The notes under the pieces: generated by a model | The model's database searches: none | What the model was told of the DNA's origin: nothing | The model's input: the letters and a program-made list of their open reading frames with translations, nothing else | From: Acanthosepion lycidas | Taxonomy: Eukaryota > Mollusca > Cephalopoda > Sepiida > Sepiidae | Assembly: GCA_963932145.1 (NCBI GenBank) | Contig: OZ010599.1 | Coordinates: 47,078,357 to 47,142,356, forward strand | Direction: 5' to 3' | DNA: 64,000 nucleotides | In this document: piece after piece, positions 41,481-54,065 of the stretch | Position numbering within the stretch: position 1 is the stretch's first letter | How the letters are laid out: the number at the start of each line of letters is the position of its first letter | Position numbers and translations under genes: made by a program

Positions 41481-44400
41481 TATGTTATTGCAACAGGAAG
41501 GCGATGCGTTGTTTCAGTGGGATTCGCATTATATATTTCTCATTTGCCAGATGTTCAACAACTTCCTTAGCCGGCACGATCACCAGATCTATCCGCCATC
41601 AGATATGACAGAACGACGCCTTACTTGCTAATTTAGCCTATCCACAACAATTATCGTATTGCATCAACAGATTCAATAATCTTGGAATAATGTACTGCCG
41701 GGTGGTATTCACCATCTGTACGATTATATGGATGCAAGAGTACCGGTATATCAACATATACCTCTTTTTTGGAACCTGTTCAGGTATTGTTTTGTATATG
41801 TGATCAGTTACCCTGCTATATTACCTGTACGTTTAATGTTTAGTAAATTGAAATACATATTCAGAGTGTTACAATTTTATTCTCCATCAATGTTGATTAG
41901 GACAGGTTGATTATTTTTCAATTTGTCTATAAAATCAATATCGCACTCAGTCGAAAAGCTTGGCTTTGATCTGATAAGTAACGACACCAAAAATTAGATT
42001 CATAATTTTTACTAATTTTTGAGCATTTAGTTTTAAATGTTGTCTGAAAAAATGTACAAAAATATCTAATTTCCTCGGGTTTTTGCTTACAAACTGACTT
42101 CAAAATGTTAAATCCAAATAAAATTGTTGATATTTTTGTACACTGAATGGAAAAAATATTCAAACCAGAATTCTAATTATGAATCACCACAAGCAAAATA
42201 TGCAGATTGTTTTTACTGTATTCGGTAAGTAAAAACTGTAAATACTTGTAAAATATTACTAAAAAGTCTACTCAGTGAATAAGATCATTTGTTTAATAAT
42301 AATTAATAAAAAATAAATAAATGTATATATAAGATAATAATACTGCTGGGCTCAAATTATAAGACAAAATGTTTTAAATTTGAATTGTTTATTGAAAATC
42401 ACATTAAAACTACTGCACCGTATAATATATTACATCAAAATATAGGTAAATTGTTCAGTATAATTTCCCTTTGAAGTAAATGAAGGTTTTATTTGATGGC
42501 ACAATGATTTAGTAATAATGTACTTGTGCCATGCATCTTGTCCAGATACAATTTGTAAAGTTTTAGAAATTTTATAAGCTTGTGCTATAATGCTTTCACT
42601 GATCACCGGAATGAATTTGCAACACTACAATTGAACCTAAACTTGATCTTCTAACTAGTTTCCTCAAAAAATGATAACGATTTGTGGAAAAATATTGTGT
42701 CATTATTTATCATGTCAAAGCCCAACTTTTAATTTGAATGCAATACCATGGTTCCAAAATCGACCTGCCCTAATGTAGATGTATATGTGTTTCTATCTGT
42801 CCCAGCTTATATAAGTCTATATTCTGTGAAATATTCTTTTTGGTTTCAAATTTTTACATCATATGAATATTTACTATGATTAACTGAATTCTGTACAAGG
42901 CTAAATTTGAATAGAGAAATGAGTTTAAGAAGATTTTTGCACCAATGTTTCAAACAGCGAATGTCTACCCACTTACTTGCCTTGAAAATTTGCTGATAGC
43001 GTTTAGAAATATTCAACTTATCTAAATAAACCCCTTCAAATCTACTCTTCCCGCGTATGGATTCACTTCGTATTCGGGTCATCTGTCTATATTTACTAAG
43101 TGTCGGTTAGTACGGTTATAAAATAAAACAGAGCAAATAGGGGCATGAAGATTTTGTTGCCTTAATTTAAAAAGAGGGGAGGACCTGACTGCTTGCCTAG
43201 AAAATCAGCGTCCGAAATCCTAGTTATTAACTTGGCCAAACACTAGCCTTTGTCATTACAAGTTCATATTTTGGGGACAGTGCTAACTTTAGTACAAAAA
43301 TAAGTCAATGAGGCACACTATTCTGTCATCTATGACCTTGAAAAGGTTAAATGCAACGTCAATCGTCTGCTTCTGTCTTTTTCAATCCCGTTCTTTTATT
43401 GCACTTTCTCCTCAATTTTCTCAATTTCTTTCATTCTTAGTAACCCTTTGCCTCTTAGTAGCTTTATCACCTTGCTTGGGGTTAAAAGATTAAAAAACGC
43501 CCACTATAAGATGAACACATTGAGTTTAGATTGTGGGATCAGCTCTCTCACCACCGCACTTTGTTAAGACCTTTTCTTTACACATGCGCACGTGTTCACT
43601 TACACACGCGCGCATATAAAATACTGTTACGACGGTTTTCGCTCATGTGTAAAAGGTGTGAACAAAGGATTCTTTTGTTTTTATTATAAAGTCTTCATTA
43701 GCTCCAATATTTGCCAATGCCTTCTTTCCTTCACTCTCCCCTCTTCCCCATTTTCTTTCTTTCTTTCCCAAATTTGCGCTCGGCTTTTTTATCTCTCTTT
43801 CGTAATCTACCTTCTCATCTAAATTCCTTAATGGAGGAATAAGCCTATTACAATTTATTACTTATTACAATTTATCTTATAAAATTTTAACATCACCCTC
43901 TCGCTCTCTATATTTTCCTTCTCTTTCTTTCACCATCTCTTTTTTATCTTCTTTCTATTTATGTACCCCCTTACTCCCCCGAGTAACACAGTGTATTATT
44001 CACTGAGATAAAACGGCATTATATATCATCGAGAAATTTTATATATTTGTTACGACAGAGAATTCTCTGTCACATGACTTTATCCACTGGTGTTGGTCTG
44101 TGTGACACGAATACTACTTATTGCTCATACAGTAGGGGTACTATTCAAAGAATTAACTAAATATTAGAATTTGTATGTGTGTATTATACAATGATGTTTT
44201 ACAAACCAGCTTTAAAATTACTTATAAATTCATTCCGTAATGTGTACTCCTTAAAATTGGTTTTATGCTATGCTTTATGGCTTAGCCTCACAAATACCTG
44301 TTAAATTGCGATAATTTTGGAAGAAGACAACTTTTTGAGAATTTGGGGATAAATTGACAGTCAGTGGTCTGCAAAACCACTAAACTACAAGGAAGCATAA

Positions 44401-45099
44401 ACGCAGAGAAAGCAATTAATTTTATCTATGCTAATATATAATGCGTTCGATTAATCAATACAACCGAGTTAGAATTTAAAGCTTTGATGTTGAAGATTGT
44501 CTTGATCACAAAGAAAAATTTAAATGTGAAAAAAATATAATAAATGCGTTTAGTATAAGAGTTATAGTAAATAAATTCACGGCATCATATACAGAAATCA
44601 ATAATCATTACATATGAAAGGCAATTTAATACGAAAATAGAGAAGGCAATGTAATAATGATAAACACATGACAACATAATAGACATATGCATAATATTTA
44701 GTAACGCATAAGCTATTGAATTTATTGGCTTAGAAGATCTGAGAATTACGACTATGTGTTAGAAAATGTCTTTTGTCGACTCTATTCCAACACATTCGTA
44801 ATGAATCGAGTCGACATTGGCAAATATAGAATGGCCTGAAACTCACATTCTTTAACCTACTGAGAAAGAGTTAAGAGTTTTAGAGTCGGGAAGGCGTGTC
44901 AGCAAAGGTTACCAGTTTAGTCTCTAGATAACAAGCTATATATATGTGGAAGATCAAGGACTTATAACACTAATAATAAAGTCATTGTTCTTTTTACATT
45001 CCGATTGCACTATTGTGAGTAAAATGACGATCATAATTGTGTTATAAATTGGCTACATGTGTTTCTGTATTGAATCTTTTCTTCTAGCACTTCGATGTG
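41481..45099. other. AT-rich intergenic DNA, no gene seen
   Basis: Pyrimidine-rich text at 43700-43990. A weak tRNA-like trace (minus strand TAGTTTAGTGGTTTTGCAGA near 44390) lacks a B box. Otherwise nothing recognised in 3.6 kb. Confidence 0.4.
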
Positions 45100-45180
45100 C
45101 AGTTGGTGTAATGGATAGCAGCTCAGAATGAGACATCGAAGAGCCGAGTTCGAATAATAGTAATGATCGGAGATAGACAT
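45100..45180 (+). repeat. tRNA-derived SINE head, probably family A
   Basis: CAGTTGGTGTAATGGATAGC then GAGCCGAGTTCGAATAATAG. The TAATGGATAGC and GCCGAGTTCGAAT blocks match family A heads. The body is not clear. Confidence 0.6.
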
Positions 45181-45673
45181 CGTTGATCAGGGAAAGTATT
45201 TTCAAATATAACAACACATTAAAAACATCTTCCATAAAAATAGCAAATGATAAAAAAAAAATCATTTTATTTACAAATAAAAATCTTACTGAAAAAATAT
45301 CATGATGTAAAAAACAAAACAAGTGAATATAGATGTGCTTATGTTGACAAGAATTTGGGGTAAACAAGATAAGTTCTCCTATCGGATGCCATTATGAAAA
45401 AGCTGTTTGGGAATCCAACCTTACAACAACGAACACAAAACTGGCGATGAGAAAAGCATGGATGAGTCAAGTTGAACGCCGTGATCTTGAAAGATTGTCG
45501 CTGTGCTTTGTTGATGGTCATAGCAAAGCTGAGTCTTCCTGAGTCTTATTTTTTAAGTTGTTTGAAATCAAAGAGCAAGTTTATTTGGAATTATAGAGGT
45601 CCTGGGAATGCACACACCCATCATTTTGTCTACCTAGTTATGACAGTTGCCTTGAAGATGCGTAGACGAGTAT
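45181..45673. other. Spacer, no gene seen
   Basis: A stretch encoding NLTHPCFSHRQFC-like text on the minus strand (45360-45520) has no family I recognise. Confidence 0.35.
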
Positions 45674-45809
<136 letters not shown>

Positions 45810-47185
45810 TTAGTTTATTCTGGCGCAACGTTACAGTGGTAGAGTACCCAGTGATGACTAAAAACACGAGCAATGGTTTCTGAAAGTGATTTACTTGCCA
45901 TATCTCTACTGCTTGGTGCTCAAAATATTTATATCTATGGTAAGCACTACATCCATACTAACAGAATAGTATACCAAGTGGGTTCTGTTATCTGTTTCTT
46001 TCATTTTCGACATCACTAATCTGTATTCCTTGAAGCTGGTATCATAATCCATCATAACATTTCCGTGTCCCAGATTTCTTTCCTTTGTCATCAAAGCTTA
46101 AAATAACACATAGAATTTATTGACTCTTATATAAGAGAGGATGCAGAGTTGCAAAACATTTCTGTTTTATACATGTCAGATCTAAAGGAAACTTGGTTTA
46201 TATTTACTAAAAATACTCCGGAAATTTGTCAGATAATTATTCCTACTTTACTGCCTTTCATTTCGTGTTTTCTCTTTTCATTCATCCTCTGTTCGTTTAT
46301 TCTCAATCAATTTAATTCTCTCATTTTTCTCCTTCCAATATTCATTCATTCACACACACATGGTTGTTCAAAAACGAATAAACAGTTGTAATGTTTCTTT
46401 TTATGAAAAAAGGTCAGTAACGAATGTTTTAATATTTCATCATTGTTATCAGATTTGCTCTTCCGGATAAACTCATATCAGTTATTAATCTGGAAATGTG
46501 TTTGTCTTTTTAGTGGCTAAGTATCGAATTAACTACAGTAGCGAGACGACCATGTTAACTGTTGCTTTGTAGCGAGGCGCCCTTACTAGAAGATCATTAT
46601 TTATACCTATACGTACATAAACGATGTGACAGGTAGTTATTAGCAGAATTTTGATCTGAACATTTTACTGCATAATGTTTGATCAATTCCCTTCTGAATT
46701 AAGTGCATTGACAAGGAAGGGGATTATTTTAAAAAAATAAATATTTTTTGTTTAAAGTACTATTCTCATCGTTAGGCTGCAAATTTATTAATGTACCTAC
46801 TCATATGTCTGTGTTTGTTTGAATAGGTGAACATTCCATAACAAATCATTCAATTTAGGTAGACTTCTCAAAAATAGAAATGCACCAATTTCCAAGTATG
46901 TAGGAACATTTTGTATCACTTATACTCCTGAGTTTGGATAAATGTGTTCGTCACACATTTGAAATATTCAATCCTTGGGTTTTGCCAAGATTAAAACACC
47001 AACTGCTGATATTGATGTATCTGTAGAAAATTCTGTTGTTATCCACGTAGCCAGCTAAGAAAAATAGGCCTATTTCATAGCAGGATATACAAACTGTCTC
47101 ATGTAGAAAGACTAGAGTCCGCTTACTTTCCATATCCTGCAATTCAGCTTCAAGTACTGACAAACTAGTTACGTATAGGATACTG

Positions 47186-47189
<4 letters not shown>
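45810..47189. other. AT-rich intergenic DNA, no gene seen
   Basis: No coding or repeat feature recognised. Confidence 0.4.
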
Positions 47190-47225
<36 letters not shown>

Positions 47226-47235
47226 AGAAGAAGAA
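47190..47235. repeat. (GA)n then (GAA)n microsatellite
   Basis: About 16 GA units followed by four GAA units. Confidence 0.9.
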
Positions 47236-47569
47236 TTTAGGGAATGAAGAGAAGAAATAAAAAAGAAATATGTACATTACACCATATTTAACTCTGTGGG
47301 TTACCCCACTTGGCTTAGCCAAAAGCGCTCACTAAGTGGCGCTATTTAAGTCTATAAAAAGGCAAATATATTCTCTCTCTTTCCTCTGGCTTCCAGATAT
47401 AGTCGAACGTAAAGAACGGTACCACCGGGGCGCGTTCGCTTCTCAGATCCTCGCACACCCGCACACGTGTATCACACACACAAACAAGCACATTTCTATT
47501 TTTTTAATGAATCGACCGAATGATCCTTTCCTTAGCTGCATAGTATGTGCTTCGCCAGATCTACATACA
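47236..47569. other. Spacer, no gene seen
   Basis: Slightly GC-richer at 47395-47470; nothing recognised. Confidence 0.35.
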
Positions 47570-47800
47570 GTTTTGAATTCAGAGTTTTTCTTATCTTAGA
47601 CGGGTTGCTAATCAAGGCTTTAGAACCCAGTCTGTCCTGCTATTTACCAATTTCTGAGGGGGGGGGGAAGATGTATTCATATATTTCACAAGGCTATTAA
47701 CACATAAGTAAATGTAATAAACTCGATTGGAATTCGAACTCGGCTCTCCAAGTGCTTAATCCGAGCCGCAATCCATTACTCCACCGTGCCTCTTATCGCT
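47570..47800 (-). repeat. tRNA-derived SINE, family A
   Basis: Minus-strand head near 47795: GGCACGGTGGAGTAATGGAT and GCCGAGTTCGAATTCCAATC. Body blocks GTCTGTCCTGCTATTTACC and AAGGCTTTAGAA (plus strand) match the copy at 59080-59295. A G-run lies at 47658-47667. Confidence 0.8.
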
Positions 47801-48154
47801 AGTTTCAATGTCTTTTCCTTTGATTTCAATTGTGTATATATGTAATTCCTTTTGCTAATAACAAACAATTTCGTTAATTATTGTTTGTTTTAAATTGAAT
47901 GTTTTGTATTTTTATTTCTATCTGGACTGACATGATTTCGCCAATATTGTTTGCGGGACAAATGTTCCATAAATATTTACTATAAAACTTCCACACACAC
48001 GGATCAAAAGTGTTGATTCCCGCAAGAACTCCTAAGTCAACGCATACAAGTTCTTCGGTATGTGTAAAATGTTAATACACCGGCAATCTATATATCAAAT
48101 CTTCTTTTAATCAAGTCAAAAATGACAATTGAAATTCCGTTGTCATCCAAACTA
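47801..48154. other. Spacer, no gene seen
   Basis: AT-rich; nothing recognised. Confidence 0.35.
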
Positions 48155-48162
48155 GATATATG

Positions 48163-48649
48163 CAGTGGCGTAGCTAGAGGGGGCGGACCGCCCCGGGTGC
48201 CAGCACAGGAGGGGTGACACAATGTCACCCCCAACAAAATTTTTCAACCAGGCTAAAGTGCCAAAAATAGTCTGAAAACAGTGGTGGAGACATCGGGTTT
48301 CGCAGGCGGGCATATGACCCCCCCAATAATTTATGCCCCCCCATAATTTATGACCCCCTCCCCCGTTTTGTCCCGCCGTCAGAAATTTTCTAATAAATTG
48401 TCGGGAAATTTGTGAGTAGGAAAAATAGCAATGTTTTCAGCTTTCATGTGTTTCAGTTGCTACAATCTTGGTATTGGATTTTGTCTTGGATCATACATGT
48501 AAACAGTAACGTACCAGTCAGTAGAGTAGAGGTAGAGCATGTATGAAAATTTAGCTACAGCTAACCATTCAGCATAGGGTGAATCGGGGTCATTGGGGTG
48601 ACATTTGAGCGGACCGCCCCGGGTGACGTTTATTCTAGCTACGCCACTG
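48163..48649. mobile_element. Non-autonomous hAT element, 487 bases
   Basis: The termini CAGTGGCGTAGCTAGA and TCTAGCTACGCCACTG are perfect 16-base inverted repeats, and the block GCGGACCGCCCCGGGTG recurs near both ends (48183 and 48609) in the same orientation. Flanks carry a perfect 8-base duplication GATATATG (48155-48162 and 48650-48657), diagnostic of the hAT superfamily. No transposase remnant is visible; the interior has C-runs. Confidence 0.92.
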
Positions 48650-48657
48650 GATATATG

Positions 48658-49678
48658 TGATGTGGTACTGTTATAGCTTTTGATCTTCCATTTTCTTTTT
48701 TAACTTATTTCCTTCATATTTAATCTTTACAAGAGCTTTAGAAAGAGATGAAACTAGTGTCAATGATAGTTTTACACTTACCGTCTATACTCTTTTTTTT
48801 ATCTTTTATGACCAGATTTTTTTGTTTTTTTTTACGCAAAAAAAATAGGAAGTCGCACTATACACAAGTAATTTTTTTTTTTGAAGAGTTTAAAAATCAT
48901 GCATTTTCAGTGTCCCGATTCAATATACAGATAATTTTTTTCTGGAGGGTTTAAAATTCATGCATTATAAGTGACCGTAACCTATTACACACGGTACCTT
49001 TAGCTAACCTTAACACTACAGGTAAGCTCCTTTAGCCAGACCCATGTAGCATAGACTCTTTCTGTTACTCCACGAACAACAGAACGTCATTCACTATGTG
49101 CGTCATTTATAAATGAAGAATTAACAATATTTTTTTCTTTCTCCAATTTTCATTTATCTTCGTTAATACGTACTTACATCGCTAAGGTATTATTTTTTTC
49201 CAACGGATCCCCTTTTGTCTGATACGTATCTATAGAGTATATGTATCAGTTGTGTTCCTTATTCTGTTTTCCTCTGTTTACTTATATTTCATTTATCATA
49301 TTATTTACATTTACTTGTATTATTTTATCTTATAATTCTCTGTTACATATTCTTAAAATATTTTGACAAGATGCACCGCAATATACAAATGAACAATGAA
49401 GATCCTTTATTTGCTATAAAATATATCTAGGACGATGCCTAATACTGCAATATTTGACTACGGTAGGCACACTAGTATTGCTCAGAAGCTGGGATCGCAT
49501 TATACACGAACTATATGAAAAAGTCAGGTTTTTCACAAAAAAAAATCAGAGTCACACTATATATGAAGTAGACATACACGAGTATATACGATAAATATCA
49601 GTTTATATTGATTAAAGACAAGTCTGAAATGGAAAATAAAAAGTAGGTAATTTTTTTCCATGACTTGCGTAACATACA
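48658..49678. other. Intergenic DNA with a small duplication, no gene seen
   Basis: GTTTAAAAATCATGCATT (about 48887) recurs as GTTTAAAATTCATGCATT (about 48949), each after a T-run: a short diverged tandem duplication. Otherwise nothing recognised. Confidence 0.4.
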
Positions 49679-49806
49679 TGGCGATTTTCTAATAGTAGCT
49701 TAGATGTGGCACAAAGCCGAAAGCATGGGGAACCTAGTGAGTGTCGAATTCACTAAATGGTGTAGCGAGACAAGCTAGCTGACCGCTACACCACGTTGAT
49801 GTGTCC
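49679..49806 (-). repeat. tRNA-derived SINE, family B
   Basis: Minus-strand head near 49803 with ACGTGGTGTAGCGGTCAGC and GTGAATTCGACACTCACTAG in the B-box place. Plus-strand body GGCGATTTTCTAATAGTAGC is shared with the copy at 22213. Confidence 0.78.
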
Positions 49807-51963
49807 TCTTGTGCAACATATATGTTATTGCTTTCTTAACTGCAAAAACTGTCGTGCCTCCGAAGAACAAATTCACTAGGTTGGATCTATACTTCCTGAC
49901 GTTTCCTGGATTGACCTTGATGATGAAGCACCAAATAAACTTTCTATAGACATGCTTAGTTCGTAGCTGGCACTCCCACAGTGCTGTTGGAGTTAGCTCC
50001 TCCTTAGTTCCTTAATCCTTCACCAGGGGTCTCTCTCTCCCCTTGCTATAAATACTGGGTGACCTTTTGCCTCGATCTCTCTTTTCCCCTCGGGCATTGG
50101 GCCGTATCCCACCTCACGTGGAGGTGGGGTAATTCTTTTTTTCATTTCAGCTAATACCAATATGTGAGCTCTCACCAATACAGCGTTTCCCAAATTCTGG
50201 GAACACGCTAAGAACAATACCAATACACGTACGTACGAACACTCCCCACAATAGACACACATAATATTCACCACACAAACTCAATGTGCTTGTAAATTGT
50301 TGTTAATACATATATTTGTTTATATATAATTATCGGTATTGTTTGTTTTCTTTGTCTTCTTTGGACTTAATTAAAGTCCAACATTCTCATGTAGTTGGAC
50401 GTGCTAGCAGGAAATTTAACCCACGTGTGTTCTTTACATCTTCACCCTACGGTCATCTACAGTGCTGTTCACTCAATGAGGGTCGATGGTGCAAAATTAA
50501 ATTTCTGGGGAACTAAAGGAAAAGTTTCTTCAACTCAGCCTTCGTAGAAGTCAAACCTACTAAATTTAGTAGCATTAACTGAGAGAATCTTTTAGTTCAA
50601 CTCAGAAATTAATTCTCACAAGCCACTCGTAGGGACATCACTATATATACGAGATCACCATGTAGACACTTTCACAGACATTATATAAAAGTTTTATTTT
50701 TTATTACTTAGTTTTTGGTGTAAATTTTTAATTGTCTAAGTTGTTTTTTTTTTACACGTGACTTTGAGAAAAGTGTATTTTTGCGGCAGAAGGGTCGCAA
50801 AGATGAATTGTTGCAGTTATGAAAATCTGTTTTAAAATTGGCGGTTGAAAAACCGTCAAAATTATTCGTGAATTGTTGCGGATTCATTTTTGGAATTCAT
50901 GGGAAATAAGTTTTCCTATTTACTAAACAATGAGAGACGTGCTCTCAAGCCCTTGTGAAAACATGGATGGACCCGGTGTGATCCTCTATTGTTCAATAAA
51001 TAGAACTGCTATTATCAGATAAGGTCAGAAACAAATTAATCATCAAAGAAGAAGTATTAGCGCCCACGCTTCAAGGACGGAGAATTAGTCCAGCCGAAGG
51101 GGTCATAAATCAACACCGGGAAAGAAAGAAGAGTCGACAGATTCAAGGGAAATTCAACCCCCAGGACAGAAATTCCTTTCTGTATCTTCCTAAGAAGAAT
51201 TTAAATAAAAACGAACATTCAAGTTTAACTTTCCATAAAAGTACTACATAAAGCCCTCGAGACAACAACCTGTGGAAACACGAAACCCCTTCGTACTGAG
51301 ATGATCCTATTCAGTTGAAGAAATTAGGTGGGTGCGCTTTGAATTTTCTGCCTTGCAATTTTTTCTTCCTCAAAGTTTTTCCCCCTGTTTTTTCATTTTA
51401 AAAGGTGTACTCTTTTTGTCATTGAATCCGTGTCTTTACCTAAACTGTAATGTTTTTTTTGGGGGGGGGGGCTTTTTCGATGGTACTCTTTTTTGTACCG
51501 TCAGAAATTTGTTATCTTACCGCACAAAAAGAATTTTTTGTGCAAATTTTGTATTGTACCATTTTGCCTTTAATTGTGTATTAAATGTTTTTCCTTTAAA
51601 ATTTTACGCAGTAGTTGAGTTTTATTTCGTGACTTGCGCCTATTTTGACCTCAGTAAGAAGAGAAGCACGTGTTCTCTTTACCCTTTTCTATTCCTACTG
51701 AATAGGTTTTGTGTTTGGCACAAGAACTTAGATTTGGTGAGCAGTTCATTATTTACATTTTGCATAAAAGACGAATGTGGTCTTTGTAGTTTTTTTAAGA
51801 AATTTTACAATTATTCGCTATTTTCTCAAATATGTTATTCACTTTCAGCGAATAAATTCTCGTTGTTTTTGTCAAAACTGATTAGTTCTTTCTCCGTTTA
51901 TTTTAGCAAAATAAACAGAGAAATAACTGAACAGATCTCCCCACCTCTCTCTTTCACTCTCTC
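49807..51963. other. Intergenic DNA, no gene recognised
   Basis: Includes GC-richer patches (50000-50130; 51040-51180) that may be worn repeats. A long open stretch at 51332-52039 is Phe/Cys/Ser-rich, starts in T-rich DNA and ends in a (CA)n array; I do not regard it as a gene. Confidence 0.4.
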
Positions 51964-52015
51964 TCACACACACACACACATACACACATACACACACACA
52001 CACACACACACATAC
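51964..52015. repeat. (CA)n microsatellite with TACA interruptions
   Basis: About 50 bases, preceded by a CT-rich run. Confidence 0.92.
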
Positions 52016-52484
52016 ATACTAGTTAATCCGACTGTTTAATTTCGGAATAGCAATTGCTCTCTCTCTCCCTATTCTTAAAGTCGCGACCAGCGCTATTATG
52101 TTTCTTTACATGATCATTGGCAACTATGAACCAGGCTCTGGTCATAATAAAGCAGAGGAACAAAATATTAACATTCTATCGAGACAGTAATTCAGACAGT
52201 AATTTATAAGAAACGATGAAACAGAATATATTGAAAATAATGAATGAAATCAAAAGATAACGGCACTACCGGTTCGACCGAGTGACTTAAAGATGTTAGT
52301 GAAATTGTTCTAATGATTTAGCTGCTCCTAAAAGAAATGTTCGAACGTATATATTTAATATTTTAAGAATATATTTGCGTTAATCAAAGGCTTAATAAAG
52401 ATCTGCATATTTTGGGATGGATTTAGGGCACCTGTAGTAGAGGAATAGTATGCAAGTTAATCTTATTAATCATTGTTAGTGCAT
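52016..52484. other. Spacer, no gene seen
   Basis: Nothing recognised. Confidence 0.35.
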
Positions 52485-52560
52485 TGATTTCGATCCTTAC
52501 TGGGTGCCCATTCAGTGTGCATTGTGTTACGCTTAGAAAACTACTTTGGAGTGAATTGTG
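52485..52560 (+). repeat. tRNA-derived SINE fragment, family B
   Basis: TTTCGATCCTTACTGGGTGC resembles the family B B box and following body, and TTACGCTTAGAAAAC matches its body end. The head is truncated. Confidence 0.6.
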
Positions 52561-53169
52561 GCTGATATTCTAAGAAGTGTGGCTGTTGTATCATATTTGC
52601 GATACTCTCATTTCTCTCAGCCCAAAGGTCATTATGTGCTATTTGACCTTTGAAAGAAAATACAGAAATAAAACAACAGAGTAAAGAGACGATGTGTTCT
52701 ATCAGCGCTTGGCAAAGCAGGGAAGATAAAAAAGACTTCGCTTATCTGAAATGAGCAGGCAATGACACTATCTTGAACTCTCGAGTTGTTATCTGTGCCA
52801 CTCATCGCATTGATGACTAATCATCAAGGTTCATTTACAACCAGAAGTTTGTCGATGCAACGTTTACAGTTGTACCAAATAACTAAGCCTGAATTTTACT
52901 TGTTGCATAGTATCAAGCAAAGAAGGAAGATGAGGTATGCACGGAATTTAGTAACCCTTGAGTGTATTTTTTTGTTTTGTACAACTACGGTCATCTTAAC
53001 GGCTGAATTGGAAAAGCAATAACAAATATTATACCACTGTTTTTAATACGCTGGTTTTAATAAGTTGTACGAAGAGATGCTAAAAAGGTTCTCAGTTCGA
53101 ACAAGAAGCCCCTGACGTTTGGTTCTTTGGTCACATTTTAGGATTTGGATCAGGCCGAAGATTTTTATA
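52561..53169. other. Spacer, no gene seen
   Basis: Nothing recognised. Confidence 0.35.
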
Positions 53170-53300
53170 GATGGTTATTTATTTAGCTTAGTTGTAGCAC
53201 ATGGCTACTGTAAATGAGGTAATCACTGAGGATCAACCTCATTACACTTGTAATTTTTTTGCGAAGCAAGATTGCTAAGCTTTTCACCACAGTAATCATT
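53170..53300 (-). repeat. tRNA-derived SINE, diverged family B
   Basis: On the minus strand GTGGTGAAAAGCTTAGCAAT is followed by GAGGTTGATCCTCAGTGAT. The plus-strand body TATTTAGCTTAGTTGTAGC parallels the TAGCTTAGATGTGGC block of the other copies. Confidence 0.6.
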
Positions 53301-53526
53301 ATCAATTTACATGTACTTTGTTTTCCGTATGTTTTTGTAACTCGAATGATTTTGTAAATGAAAGGCCAAGAGTTCGTATAGAGGCCTTATGTATTTTATA
53401 ACGGCCATTTTATATATTTTCAGTTATATTTTCGTTGAAGATGGCTTTTCGTAGAGTTTTAATTCCCTCTTCAATCCATATTGATATTTGTCATTCATTG
53501 CAAAAAAAAAAAAAAATAAGGAGTTA
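53301..53526. other. Spacer with an A-run
   Basis: A-run at 53502-53516; nothing else recognised. Confidence 0.35.
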
Positions 53527-53646
53527 TCTCCTCGTTATTATCACATTGAAACACTACTATTCGTCAGATCAAAGAAGTTAAGCAACGTTGTGCCTGGTCA
53601 GTACGCATGTGGATGGCTGCTTAAGAATACCAAATGCTGTAAACTA
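53527..53646 (+). pseudogene. 5S rRNA-derived sequence
   Basis: The stretch follows the order of animal 5S rRNA across its whole length of about 120 bases: ATTATCACATTGAAACAC, then CGTCAGATCAAAGAAGTTAA and GCAACGTTGTGCCTGGTCAG (box A and flank), TGGATGGCTG (intermediate element) and GAATACCAAATGCTGTA (box C region). Scattered changes show it is not a working 5S gene. With the tail that follows it may be the head of a 5S-derived SINE. Confidence 0.85.
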
Positions 53647-53805
53647 CGCGACAGGCCTAGCAATCTGGCGATAAATACAGTCTCACTACTTATGCTAAAA
53701 GAGGACCTCGATATGTGGTGATGCTTCTGGACTGTCGCAAGAGCTAGAGCTGGAATCTCCTTCCTGTTATCGTTCCATTGGCGCTGCTAACAATAAACTT
53801 TATTT
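53527..53805 (+). repeat. Possible 5S-derived SINE (SINE3-like)
   Basis: The 5S-like head (53527-53646) is joined to about 150 bases of unrelated, non-AT-rich sequence that ends with AATAAACTTTATTT (about 53791). A head-body-tail layout of this length is that of a 5S-derived SINE, known in fishes and some other animals. Only one copy is in the window, so a plain 5S pseudogene remains possible. Confidence 0.5.
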
Positions 53806-53934
53806 AAAGATGAAAAATTTCTTCACAATAACAAATAAATTACTTTGTTATAGAAACAGTACATCTTCCGCAATTGGCTAACAAAATTTTCCTCTAAGTA
53901 TCATTCCCAACACGTTTATTAGTAAAGAGATTTT

Positions 53935-54065
53935 TATTTGCACTATTTATATTCGGACTATTGTCCTCATCTTTGTTGTTGTTATCATTACATTTCAGTC
54001 GTTGTGTTCTTCGGTCTTCCTCTGGTGTATATCGATCTGGTTAACCTACAGAAAATTCTGAACTC
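53935..54065 (-). mobile_element. Penelope-like terminal fragment, worn
   Basis: The stretch ATTCGGACTATTGTCCTCAT (plus strand) parallels the outer part of the arm at 18580-18605, and the CAGAGGA...CTGAAATG box (minus strand 54024-53993) lies where CTGAAGA...GAAACG does there. It is a diverged relative of the family at 18565-18805. Confidence 0.55.

Noticed and set aside
44340-44400. A SINE head on the minus strand
   Set aside because: An A-box-like stretch is present but no B box follows at the right distance.
51332-52039. Plus-strand open frame of 235 codons
   Set aside because: Phe/Cys/Ser-rich composition follows from T-rich DNA, it ends inside a (CA)n array and no domain or motif is visible.
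53527-53646. A working 5S rRNA gene
   Set aside because: Too many changes in conserved stems and in the box C region.
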